Assembly (NCBI GenBank): GCA_046160865.1 | Contig: JBJXHG010000075.1 | Location: 1-12,287 of the forward strand | Direction of reading: 5' to 3' | Length of the DNA: 12,287 nt | From: JBJXHG01 sp046160865 | GTDB lineage: Bacteria; Planctomycetota; UBA1135; GCA-002686595 | Shown here: positions 6,379 through 12,273 of the stretch, in pieces | Numbering within the stretch: the first letter of the stretch is position 1 | Layout of the letters: each line of letters starts with the position of its first letter | Notes under the pieces: model-generated | What the model was told of the DNA's origin: nothing | The model's database searches: none | Seen by the model: only the letters and a program-made list of their open reading frames with translations | Position numbers and translations under genes: made by a program

Positions 6379-7367
6379 CCGGCACGAGCGAGAGTGCCCG
6401 CGCTCCCGATCGCGCGCGCGAAGCGTGTGCCGCGATCGACGTCGGCACGAACACGATCCTGCTGCTCGTCGCGCGCGTTCGAGCGGACGGGGAGCTCGAC
6501 CTCATCGAGGATCACTGCATCACGGCCCGCCTGGGGGAAGGTGTCGCGCGCACGGGTCGGCTTCGCCCGGAGGCCGTGGATCGCGCGCTGGATGCGTTGC
6601 GCGGCTTTCGTCGCCGCATCGACGAGCTCGACATCCCCGACGCGCGCGTGCGCGCGGTGGGAACGGCGGTGTTGCGGCGCGCTGGCGACGCGCGCGAGTT
6701 CGTCATGCGTGCGGCGGCCGAGTGTGGGATCGCGATCGAGGTGCTCTCCGAGGACGAGGAAGCGCGCGCTTCGCACGCGGCCGTCGTCGGCAACGGCGAT
6801 CCGCGCACGCGCGTGATCGACGTCGGCGGCGGGAGCACGGAAGTCGTCGCGAACGGCGGACTGCAGCGCGCTTCGATGCCGATCGGTGCGCTGACGCTCA
6901 CGGAAGCTCACTTGGAGAACGGAGTCGCGACGCGCGAATCTTGGGGCGCGCTGCTGCGCGAGATCGAGCGCGCGGCGCGCGCGCTTCCGCGCCTGGAAGG
7001 CGAACGCGCGGAGGATGCGACCGAAGTCGTCGTGGTGGGCGGTACTGCGCTCAATCTCGCGTCGCTCGTGCTCGGACTCGACCGCTTCGACCCCGGCCGT
7101 GCGGAGGGAGCCCGCTTGGCTACTGCCCAGGCCGCGCGCTGGGCCGAACGGCTCGCATTCGAAAGCTTCGGACAGCGCGTGCTCCGACCGATCGATCCGT
7201 CCCGCGCGATGATTCTGCCGGCGGGCCTCGCGTGCTTGGCCGCGGCGCTGGCGTGGACGGGCGCGAAGGAATTTCGAGCCAGCGGGCGCGGGTTGCGCTT
7301 CGGTGTCCTGCGCGAGTTGGCGCTCCGGCGAGTGAATGGGATCCCCGCTCGTCCCGGAGCGGGATAG
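6375..7367 (+). CDS. Ppx/GppA family phosphatase (short form)
   Basis: A 330-residue member of the exopolyphosphatase / pppGpp phosphohydrolase family (ASKHA fold). Motifs: phosphate-1 AIDVGTNTILLLV (20-32); SEDEEA (125-130), the position of the family's catalytic glutamate; phosphate-2 DVGGGSTE (149-156) with D149 and E156; VGGTALNLA (221-229); ILPAG (280-284); GLRFGVL (306-312), where many family members have RxG with Glu in place of Phe. It lacks the C-terminal HD-like domains of the long E. coli enzymes, as in the roughly 300-residue Ppx of other phyla. It should cleave terminal phosphate from polyphosphate and/or (p)ppGpp; sequence alone does not separate these. GTG 6375 overlaps the NHL stop codon (GTGA) and has GGAG at 6361-6364, 10 nt upstream, which is why it is preferred to an upstream in-frame start. 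Confidence 0.9.
   Translation: MTGTSESARAPDRAREACAAIDVGTNTILLLVARVRADGELDLIEDHCITARLGEGVARTGRLRPEAVDRALDALRGFRRRIDELDIPDARVRAVGTAVLRRAGDAREFVMRAAAECGIAIEVLSEDEEARASHAAVVGNGDPRTRVIDVGGGSTEVVANGGLQRASMPIGALTLTEAHLENGVATRESWGALLREIERAARALPRLEGERAEDATEVVVVGGTALNLASLVLGLDRFDPGRAEGARLATAQAARWAERLAFESFGQRVLRPIDPSRAMILPAGLACLAAALAWTGAKEFRASGRGLRFGVLRELALRRVNGIPARPGAG
7341..7365 (+). terminator. Hairpin over the Ppx/GppA stop codon
   Basis: ATCCCCGCTC (7341-7350) pairs with GAGCGGGAT (7357-7365) with one bulged C and a 6-nt loop. It covers the last codons and the first base of the TAG stop of the phosphatase gene. There is no U-tract, so intrinsic termination is uncertain. A parallel case is the stem over the add stop codon. 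Confidence 0.35.
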
Positions 7368-7436
7368 AGTAGTGGAGCCGATAGGTGGCCCGGGGATCGG
7401 GGGCGGCCGCCGAGGAAGAAGGACAATTTGGGCGAC

Positions 7437-9035
7437 ATGACTTGCCGACTCCGGCTGAGCGCGTTTCTCTCTGCCGCGCTGTTCGCCGTTGCGGGCTGCG
7501 GTTCGGACGCAGCGCAGCCGGAATCCGCGGAAGCGGGTATTGCGTCGTCGTTTCCGTCACCGAGCCCTACGACCGCCGGGTCTCCGCCCGCTACCGCGCA
7601 GACGCGGGGCCGCGACTCCAAGTCGAGTGCGCGCTTGGCCAAGGATGCGGTCGAGCGTGAGCAGGCGCGCAGCGCGGCCGTGCGCGAGCTGCGCGAACGC
7701 CGGCTCGCACTACCCGACGCGGTCGAGACCTACACCTCGCTGACGGCCGCCGCGACAGCCGTCGGTGCGGCGCCGACGCGGATGGGCGCGCGCGCGCTGC
7801 CCGTGCCCGGGGAGCGCGGTCTCTTCGACGTCGCGCTGAACAACACCGGAACCGGATGGCAGGAGCGCTTCCTGCTCTTCATTCCCGACCTTCCGGCCGG
7901 CGTGCGTGCGCCCGCGGTCGTCGTGTTCCACAAGTTCGGCGTGTCGCACTGGGATGCGTACTACAACACGACGTTCCTGACCGAAGCGCGCAATCGCGGC
8001 TGGTTCATGATCGCGCCGCTCGGCGCGAGCGGCGTCAATTTCGGCTCGCTCGAGAGCCAGGTGAACACGCGGGCCGTCCTCGATCTCGTCACGAGCATTT
8101 ATCCCGTCGACAAGAACCGCGTCTACGGCGTTGGGTTCTCGATGGGGGGCGGCGGCGTCGCGGCGTACGCGCAGCGCAATCTCGATCCGAACCGCGTGAT
8201 GTTCGCCGCCATCTGCGATCACTCGGGCGGCGTGTCGCTGTCGCACACGTACTTCAACGAGACCGACGACAACGACGCCGACGACAACATCCCAGTGTTC
8301 GGCGCGAACCTCGAGGTGCCCGACATCCTCGATTACTGGTTCGAAGGCCCGCCCTGGGTGTACTCGTTCAACTATCAGCGCTGCCAGTCGATCGAGATCA
8401 ATCCCTTCACGGGCCTCATCGTTCCGGGCACGGACATGGCGCGCAATCTGAAGCACATTCCGACGCTCGTGTGGCTCGCGAACGACGATCCGTTCGCGCT
8501 GATGGTCGAGCAAACGATGACGTTCTTCGGGCACATCCAGACGCTCAACCCCGCGAACATCCTCACCCTCGCGCCCTCGACGTTCCACACCTGGCTCTCT
8601 CTCAACGAGTCGCTCGTGTGCGACTACTTCGCGCAGTTCACGCTCCAGCTCCCGACCTCGGGTAGCGTGCTCGCCGACGAAAACGGCGTGTTCCTGCGGT
8701 TTCAGATCCAGCAGGACGCGGCGTTCCATCTCACCCCGTTCACGTGGAGCGTGAACACGGTGCAGAACCAACTCAACATCAACCAGACGCAGAACCTGAG
8801 CCGGATCTCCGTCAACGCGACCGAGCTCGGCCTGCAGTATTCGCAGAGCCTGAAGATCAACGTCTTCACGTCCGACGGCACGGGCGACGAGATCCTGCTG
8901 CGCGAGGTTCCGGCGGCACCGAACACGGTACTCCGTGACGGTCAACCGGCCAGCAGCACGTACGACGTCGAGTCGCGCACGCTCTTGATCCAAGAGACCG
9001 ACGCGAACCCGCACCAGTGGATCGTGGTGCCCTGA
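7437..9035 (+). CDS. Lipoprotein alpha/beta hydrolase (esterase/depolymerase-like)
   Basis: A 532-residue exported protein. The N-terminus has a basic-hydrophobic signal sequence ending in the lipobox VAGC, with C21 as the lipid-anchored residue. A Ser/Pro/Thr-rich spacer and a charged, probably helical stretch (about 60-95) follow. The catalytic domain (about 140-400) is an alpha/beta hydrolase: nucleophile elbow GFSMGG with S235, acid candidates in ANDDPF (D350/D351), and H384 in FHTW. Such secreted enzymes act as esterases, polyhydroxyalkanoate- or feruloyl-esterase-like depolymerases; the substrate is unknown. A very acidic loop, NETDDNDADDN (about 274-284), could bind calcium. The last 125 residues form a separate Asn/Gln/Thr-rich, probably beta domain unlike the catalytic part. 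ATG 7437 is used; TTG 7428 with AGGA (7420-7423) 4 nt upstream is a real alternative and adds three residues. No partner gene is evident. Confidence 0.8.
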   Translation: MTCRLRLSAFLSAALFAVAGCGSDAAQPESAEAGIASSFPSPSPTTAGSPPATAQTRGRDSKSSARLAKDAVEREQARSAAVRELRERRLALPDAVETYTSLTAAATAVGAAPTRMGARALPVPGERGLFDVALNNTGTGWQERFLLFIPDLPAGVRAPAVVVFHKFGVSHWDAYYNTTFLTEARNRGWFMIAPLGASGVNFGSLESQVNTRAVLDLVTSIYPVDKNRVYGVGFSMGGGGVAAYAQRNLDPNRVMFAAICDHSGGVSLSHTYFNETDDNDADDNIPVFGANLEVPDILDYWFEGPPWVYSFNYQRCQSIEINPFTGLIVPGTDMARNLKHIPTLVWLANDDPFALMVEQTMTFFGHIQTLNPANILTLAPSTFHTWLSLNESLVCDYFAQFTLQLPTSGSVLADENGVFLRFQIQQDAAFHLTPFTWSVNTVQNQLNINQTQNLSRISVNATELGLQYSQSLKINVFTSDGTGDEILLREVPAAPNTVLRDGQPASSTYDVESRTLLIQETDANPHQWIVVP

Positions 9036-9082
9036 GGGCACGCGCTACCGGCTCGGAACGATTCCCCGGGAGAAGCCCCGAG

Positions 9083-9121
9083 AAAAAAGAGGGGGCCGGT
9101 AGTTTTTGAGGCCACCGGCCC
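9083..9121 (-). terminator. Rho-independent terminator on the minus strand
   Basis: The stem 9093-9100 with 9114-9121 (8 bp, GGGCCGGT/ACCGGCCC, 13-nt loop) is followed on the minus strand by CCUC and then six U (bases 9088-9083). On the plus strand the downstream side is purine-rich with no T-run, so it points away from the hydrolase gene and cannot serve as a classical terminator for it. No minus-strand protein gene exists to need it. Confidence 0.6.
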
Positions 9122-9228
9122 GAGGGAGAGAGGAGTCTCCATCAAGCTTCCCGGGTACCACACCGCTCGCAAAGTGCGGCACCTCTTGATGGAACTCGCG
9201 AGCATGATCAGCGAACCGATCATGCTGC
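9083..9228 (-). ncRNA. Candidate independent small RNA, about 146 nt
   Basis: Between two plus-strand genes the minus strand carries a complete transcription unit without a protein. In order: a -10 box TATGAT (9239-9234); a start expected near 9228; a 9-bp hairpin AGCATGATC/GATCATGCT (9226-9201) with an 8-nt loop; an 8-bp stem CCATCAAG/CTTGATGG (9192-9185 with 9146-9139) enclosing smaller pairings such as CCGC/GCGG; a single-stranded pyrimidine run CUCCUCUCUCCCUC (9136-9123); and a terminator stem GGGCCGGT/ACCGGCCC followed by CCUC and six U (to 9083). The pyrimidine run resembles the anti-Shine-Dalgarno motifs of known trans-acting bacterial small RNAs. I do not recognise the RNA family. Seen: the elements and their order. 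Inferred: that they are transcribed together. Confidence 0.5.
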
Positions 9229-9233
9229 CCCCA

Positions 9234-9239
9234 ATCATA
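9234..9239 (-). promoter_or_regulatory. -10 box of the candidate small RNA
   Basis: TATGAT on the minus strand matches the sigma-70 -10 consensus at 5 of 6. The hexamer 17 nt upstream is TTCCAT, a poor -35, so an activator or another sigma factor may be needed. The predicted start falls at the GGGGGCAG run just before the first hairpin. Confidence 0.4.
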
Positions 9240-9288
9240 GAAGTCGTTCGCGCCCGATGGAAGTACGAGGCGCCCGAAATTTCAGGGT

Positions 9289-9317
9289 TTGCCTCACAGG
9301 CCGCGCTTCCTTACAGA
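9289..9317 (+). promoter_or_regulatory. Possible cupin promoter
   Basis: TTGCCT (9289-9294) and TACAGA (9312-9317) are separated by 17 nt. Matches to consensus are partial (4 of 6 and 3 of 6). Transcription would begin near 9324, only about 8 nt before ATG 9332, and would exclude the upstream in-frame ATG 9257 as a start. Confidence 0.3.
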
Positions 9318-9331
9318 GCCCCGAGCGCGTC

Positions 9332-9778
9332 ATGATCTCCCACGCGACGCAGCCCGTCGCGAACCGACCGTTGAGGCCGAACACCTTTGCCATCCCCGGC
9401 TTCCTCGCCCGGATCGACCTGGAGGCAATCGCTTGGCGCGCGACGCGCTACCCAGGAGTCACGTGGTGCAGGCTCACGGCCTCGATGGATCTGGACGCCG
9501 GCGAGACCGCGACCGCCAGCAATGCCGTGCTCATCCGGATGGCCCCGGGTCGCGGTTACCCTGGGCATCGGCACACCGGTGTGGAGGACGTGCTGATCTT
9601 GGCGGGGGGCTACCGGGACGAATTCGGAACGCACTCTTCCGGCACGTTCCTGCGGTACCCCGCCGGGAGCGAGCACAACCCCGTGGCGACGGGGCGCTCC
9701 GACGTGCCTGAAGGCCCGGCGAATCCGGCGTGTGTGCTGTTCGCGGTCACACGCGGGACCGTCGACCTTGCGGGCTAG
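9332..9778 (+). CDS. ChrR-type cupin domain protein
   Basis: A 148-residue single-domain cupin. The metal site is visible: PGRGYPGHRHTGVED (72-86) gives H79, H81 and E85, and GSEHNP (112-117) gives H115. The spacing and the VLILAGGYRDEFGTHSSGTF-like middle resemble the cupin domain of ChrR-type anti-sigma factors and their stand-alone relatives, which bind zinc or iron and respond to oxidants or act as small dioxygenase-like proteins. It lacks the N-terminal zinc-finger domain of true ChrR, so an anti-sigma role is not implied. ATG 9332 is preferred to ATG 9257 because the shorter form has the length of the cupin fold and a possible promoter ends at 9317. No Shine-Dalgarno is clear. Its TAG stop is part of the left end of repeat copy C. 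A cysteine dioxygenase gene follows, but the two are separated by the repeat. Confidence 0.8.
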   Translation: MISHATQPVANRPLRPNTFAIPGFLARIDLEAIAWRATRYPGVTWCRLTASMDLDAGETATASNAVLIRMAPGRGYPGHRHTGVEDVLILAGGYRDEFGTHSSGTFLRYPAGSEHNPVATGRSDVPEGPANPACVLFAVTRGTVDLAG

Positions 9779-9941
9779 CAGCCCGTGGCGAAAGTCATTC
9801 GGCTCGAAATCGGCCCGTTTTCGTCGGCGCTGCGTCGCTCGATCCTCGGCGAATCTGGACGATTCGCCTGCGGTCGCGCTCCTTGCGCCGGCGCAAACGG
9901 GCCGATTTCAAACTCGAAGCACTTTCACCACAGGCTGCTAG
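9775..9941. repeat. Structured inverted-repeat element, copy C
   Basis: A 167-nt copy with intact architecture. The outer ends CTAGCAGCCCGTGGCGAAAGT-type (9775-9795) and 9921-9941 pair at 19 of 21 positions. The inner arm GAAATCGGCCCGTTT (9806-9820) pairs perfectly over 15 bp with 9895-9909. The central hairpin GGCGAATC/GATTCGCC (9848-9855 with 9861-9868) is identical to copy A, although its loop differs. CTAG flanks both ends. The left CTAG supplies the TAG stop of the cupin gene. The inner arms differ in sequence from copy A while keeping full complementarity. Confidence 0.8.
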
Positions 9942-9983
9942 CAGCGTGCGCCTGGGAGCCGGCTTGACCGGCGCCCCGGTGTG

Positions 9984-10012
9984 TTGAGCGCGTCCGAGTA
10001 CGGGGGTACCTT
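9984..10012 (+). promoter_or_regulatory. Cysteine dioxygenase promoter
   Basis: TTGAGC (9984-9989) and TACCTT (10007-10012) are 17 nt apart, a reasonable sigma-70 pair. The start of transcription would be near 10019. This argues against the upstream GTG 9981 and TTG 9984 as translation starts, because they would lie before the transcript. It gives the dioxygenase a promoter separate from that of the cupin gene. Confidence 0.45.
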
Positions 10013-10076
10013 CCTAACGTCGCGCGCCGCGGCGCAGAACGCGGCGGAGCGACGGTCCGGCGCCGTGCCGCACTCC

Positions 10077-10649
10077 ATGGTCAACTCCCAACCGATCTTC
10101 GAGCTGTGTCGCTCACTCTCGGCCGAGTTCGCACGTGATCCGGTCGGACCGCGGGCCGCTCAGTTTCTCGTCGCGTACGCTTCCGCTCACGACGACTGGC
10201 GGCGGTTCGCGATCTCGGATCGCGACCATTACACCCGCAACCTCGTGTTCCGGAACGCGCAGTTCGAGATGCTGGTGCTCTGCTGGAGCGCGGGGCAACG
10301 CAGTCCGATCCACAACCACGCCGGCCAGCACTGTTGGATGGCGGTGCTCGACGGCGAGATGGAGGAGACGTTGTTTCGCGCGCCCTCGCCGGGATCTCCG
10401 CTTGCGGAGGGTCGTTCGGTCCGGCTGGCGTCGAGGGGGGTGGCGTACATCGACGACGGCATCGCGCTTCACCGCGTCGCGCCAGTCGGCAACGGCGGCG
10501 GCGTGTCGCTGCACGTCTACTCACGGCCGATCGACGCGTGCAACGTCTACGACGAGGCCACGGGCCGGATCGCGCGACGTCAGCTCGCGTACGACTCGAT
10601 CGACGGGCGCCGCGTCGAGCCGGCGTCGAACGGTGGACCATCCGCGTGA
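10077..10649 (+). CDS. cdo: Cysteine dioxygenase, type I
   Basis: A 190-residue non-heme iron cupin that would oxidise L-cysteine to cysteine sulfinate with O2 in the cytoplasm. Iron ligands are H79 and H81 in SPIHNHAGQHC and H132 in ALHRV. YTRN (52-55) supplies R54, the substrate-carboxylate arginine of the family. C86 and Y148 (HVYSRP) fall at the positions of the Cys93-Tyr157 thioether pair of mammalian cysteine dioxygenase; many bacterial members have Gly at the cysteine position. The arginine and the Cys-Tyr pair favour true cysteine dioxygenase over 3-mercaptopropionate dioxygenase. ATG 10077 gives the usual family length and lies downstream of the predicted promoter; GTG 10065 is an alternative. 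No Shine-Dalgarno is seen. Repeat copy C separates it from the cupin gene. Confidence 0.9.
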   Translation: MVNSQPIFELCRSLSAEFARDPVGPRAAQFLVAYASAHDDWRRFAISDRDHYTRNLVFRNAQFEMLVLCWSAGQRSPIHNHAGQHCWMAVLDGEMEETLFRAPSPGSPLAEGRSVRLASRGVAYIDDGIALHRVAPVGNGGGVSLHVYSRPIDACNVYDEATGRIARRQLAYDSIDGRRVEPASNGGPSA

Positions 10650-10750
10650 TCGGCGACTCTCGGAACTCGCGCGCGGGTGAGATCCGCGCTGGCGCATCGA
10701 AGGAATTGGCGCGGGCGTCGCGCCCTTGCGAGTTCGCGTGAAATGAGCAC

Positions 10751-10777
10751 GCGCCTGTCCCTGCGGGGGACAGGCGC
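10751..10777. repeat. Perfect 11-bp GCGCCTGTCCC hairpin (REP-like or terminator)
   Basis: GCGCCTGTCCC (10751-10761) and GGGACAGGCGC (10767-10777) pair exactly across the 5-nt loop TGCGG. GCCTGTCCC-type hairpins recur in many bacterial genomes as extragenic palindromes, some linked to Y1 (REP-associated) transposases; that link here is from general knowledge, not shown. It lies about 100 nt past the cdo stop codon. The plus-strand downstream side (ATGTTCACTCTCTCACTTTT) is only mildly T-rich, so a terminator role is possible but weak. Confidence 0.5.
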
Positions 10778-10983
10778 ATGTTCACTCTCTCACTTTTCGG
10801 TTTCCCCCTTGGGCGGCGCCGCCGAACACGGCCGAACGTGGCGTCGGGACTACGCGGGCGTTCGATTCGGACAGCACCGGCGAGACCCTTCGTCTCGCGA
10901 TACCCCCAAATGGGGGGACACCGTGGAATCCGTCACGCAATCCAAAAAAACTTGGCGGCGCGCGCGCGGCGATGCGCCCCGCC

Positions 10984-11013
10984 TTGACCCATCGGAACCG
11001 TTCCGGCTAGAGT
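10984..11013 (+). promoter_or_regulatory. tRNA-Met promoter
   Basis: TTGACC (10984-10989) and TAGAGT (11008-11013) are separated by 18 nt: 5 of 6 and 4 of 6 matches to sigma-70 hexamers. It is the best promoter in the window. Transcription would begin near 11020, about 28 nt before the mature tRNA. Confidence 0.65.
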
Positions 11014-11019
11014 CCCGCC

Positions 11020-11039
11020 CCCTTGCCGCGGGGCAAGGG
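11020..11039 (+). other. Leader hairpin upstream of tRNA-Met
   Basis: CCCTTGCC (11020-11027) and GGCAAGGG (11032-11039) form a perfect 8-bp stem with a 4-nt GCGG loop. It sits at the expected 5' end of the precursor, 8 nt before the tRNA, where RNase P would remove it. It may protect the precursor 5' end or aid processing. Confidence 0.45.
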
Positions 11040-11047
11040 ATCGACGT

Positions 11048-11123
11048 GGCGGTGTAGCTCAGTTGGTAGAGCAGCGGAATCATAATCCGCGTGTCGGGGG
11101 TTCAAGTCCCTTCACCGCTACCA
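11048..11123 (+). tRNA. tRNA-Met (CAU), elongator type, CCA encoded
   Basis: The cloverleaf is complete: acceptor GGCGGTG (11048-11054) with CACCGCT (11113-11119), D arm GCTC/GAGC, anticodon stem GCGGA/TCCGC (11074-11078 with 11086-11090), loop ATCATAA with anticodon CAT at 11081-11083, variable loop GTGTC, T arm GGGGG-TTCAAGT-CCCTT, discriminator A and encoded CCA (11121-11123). G1 faces U72. Overall similarity is to elongator Met tRNAs rather than initiator (no GGG/CCC anticodon stem, paired acceptor end) or the lysidine-modified Ile tRNA, though CAU alone does not exclude the latter. Confidence 0.93.
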
Positions 11124-11220
11124 TCCACTTCGCGCTCGTTCTAGCCCGCATTTCTCGCCACGTTCGCCGCGAGGCTGTGCGAGTTCTCGGCGACCGCGGT
11201 GCGAGATGCAGGCTCGCGTG

Positions 11221-12273
11221 TCAGACTCCCGGCCGCGCGCTCGAGACCGTGCCACTCGCCGCCCGCTGCGTCAGTTCCGCGAGCGCGTCGATCCAAGCCG
11301 GCGAATCGTTCAGTGCCGGCACGACGACGAGCTCTTCACCTCCCGCAGCCAGGAAGCGCTCGCGCAAGCGGATCCCGATCTCTTCGATGGTTTCGAGGCA
11401 GTCGGCCGTGAATCCCGGCAGCACGACGGCGACGCGCGCGTGGCGGCTGGCGAGTTCCGGAACGCGCGCTTCCGCGAGTGGCTCGAGCCACGCCTGTGGG
11501 CCGAAGCGCGACTGGTACACGAGCGACCAGTCGTCCTCCGCGAGGCCCAGCTCCGCGACGAGCGCCTGTACCGTTGCTTCGCACTGATCGCGGTACGGGT
11601 CGCCAGCGCGCACGTACGACAACGGGATGCCGTGGAAGCTGAACACGGTGTGCCCGACGTCGCGTTCGGCGAGATGAGTGCGCACGCGCTCGGCCACGGA
11701 GCGGATGTATGCGCGTTCCACGAAGTAGGGCGGTACGACCGTGGTCTGCAGCGCGCTCGTCGGCGAGCTCGTGATGCGCCGCAATGCCTCTTCGAGCGAT
11801 CCCGTCGTCGTGTGCGAGTACTGCGGGAACATGGGCACGAGGATCGCCCGCTCGCACCCCGATCGTCGCAGCTCCTCGACCGCGCTGCGCAGCGTCGGTT
11901 CGCCGTAGCGCATGCAGAGCTCGACTTGGAACGACGCGCCGAGCCGGGCTTGCAGCCGCTCCTTCTGCGCGAGGCTGTTGGCGAGCAGCGGCGAGCCGCG
12001 CGGTCCCCACACCTTCGCGTACAACTCCGCCGAACGCGGTGCGCGGAACGGCAGGATGATGCCGTACAAGAGCGGCAGCCACACCGCCCGCGGCGCGCGA
12101 ACGACACGCGGATCCGAGAGGAACTCGCGCAAGTACGCGCGCACGTCCGCGACGGACGGGCTGCGCGGAGTGCCGAGGTTCGCGAGGAGCACGCCGGTCC
12201 TCCGAGTCGGCGCGGCGATCGAATCGGGAGCGAGCATCGACATCGGACTCGCGCGAGATGGTGCCGAAGACAC
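11221..12273 (-). CDS. hemH: Ferrochelatase (protoporphyrin/coproporphyrin)
   Basis: A 350-residue ferrochelatase, inserting Fe2+ into a porphyrin at the end of heme synthesis. Visible motifs (numbered from GTG 12273): GVLLANLGTP (27-36), FLSDPRVV (51-58), PMFPQYSHTTTGS (147-159), FSFHGIP (211-217) with metal-site H214, YQSRFGPQAWLEP (253-265), and PGFTADCLETIEEI (286-299) with the catalytic glutamate at E294. No C-terminal cluster cysteines are evident. The start is uncertain: GTG 12273, ATG 12243 and ATG 12237 are in frame, and conserved sequence begins only at residue 26, so one of the ATG codons is likely. The frame is also open to the window edge. It converges on tRNA-Met with about 100 nt between. 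Whether the substrate is protoporphyrin or coproporphyrin cannot be told. Confidence 0.94.
   Translation of the reverse strand: MSSAPSRASPMSMLAPDSIAAPTRRTGVLLANLGTPRSPSVADVRAYLREFLSDPRVVRAPRAVWLPLLYGIILPFRAPRSAELYAKVWGPRGSPLLANSLAQKERLQARLGASFQVELCMRYGEPTLRSAVEELRRSGCERAILVPMFPQYSHTTTGSLEEALRRITSSPTSALQTTVVPPYFVERAYIRSVAERVRTHLAERDVGHTVFSFHGIPLSYVRAGDPYRDQCEATVQALVAELGLAEDDWSLVYQSRFGPQAWLEPLAEARVPELASRHARVAVVLPGFTADCLETIEEIGIRLRERFLAAGGEELVVVPALNDSPAWIDALAELTQRAASGTVSSARPGV

Larger units (their letters stand above)
10650..11047. other. Intergenic region between cdo and tRNA-Met
   Basis: About 400 nt without a supported gene. It holds a perfect 11-bp hairpin (10751-10777, listed separately), a 7-bp stem GCGAGAC/GTCTCGC (10880-10898), a 5-bp C/G stem (10903-10916) immediately after it, a run of seven A near 10946, the tRNA promoter (10984-11013) and a leader hairpin (11020-11039). 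Open frames through it have no recognisable protein features. Confidence 0.5.

Noticed and set aside
6044..7372. Plus-strand frame of more than 400 codons overlapping the NHL and Ppx genes
   Set aside because: Dominated by Arg/Ser/Ala and without motifs; the overlapped genes explain the sequence.
9125..9143. Strong Shine-Dalgarno (GAGAGAGGAG) at an ideal distance from an AUC codon, as a non-standard start
   Set aside because: The purine run is the complement of the pyrimidine tract of the minus-strand small RNA; a start at AUC would be extraordinary and is not needed.
9189..9335. A 48-codon plus-strand frame whose TGA overlaps the cupin ATG (ATGA)
   Set aside because: The overlap is suggestive, but the start lies inside the 8-bp stem of the candidate small RNA, it has no Shine-Dalgarno, and it uses codons such as ATA and AGA that are unlike its neighbours. 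The overlap alone is weak evidence.
1473..9941. Repeats as a CRISPR array or integron attC sites
   Set aside because: The copies are kilobases apart, are about 150-180 nt each with terminal inverted repeats, and there are no cas or integrase genes.
9332..10649. Cupin and cysteine dioxygenase as one operon
   Set aside because: A 167-nt structured repeat and a good promoter (9984-10012) separate them, so independent transcription is more likely.
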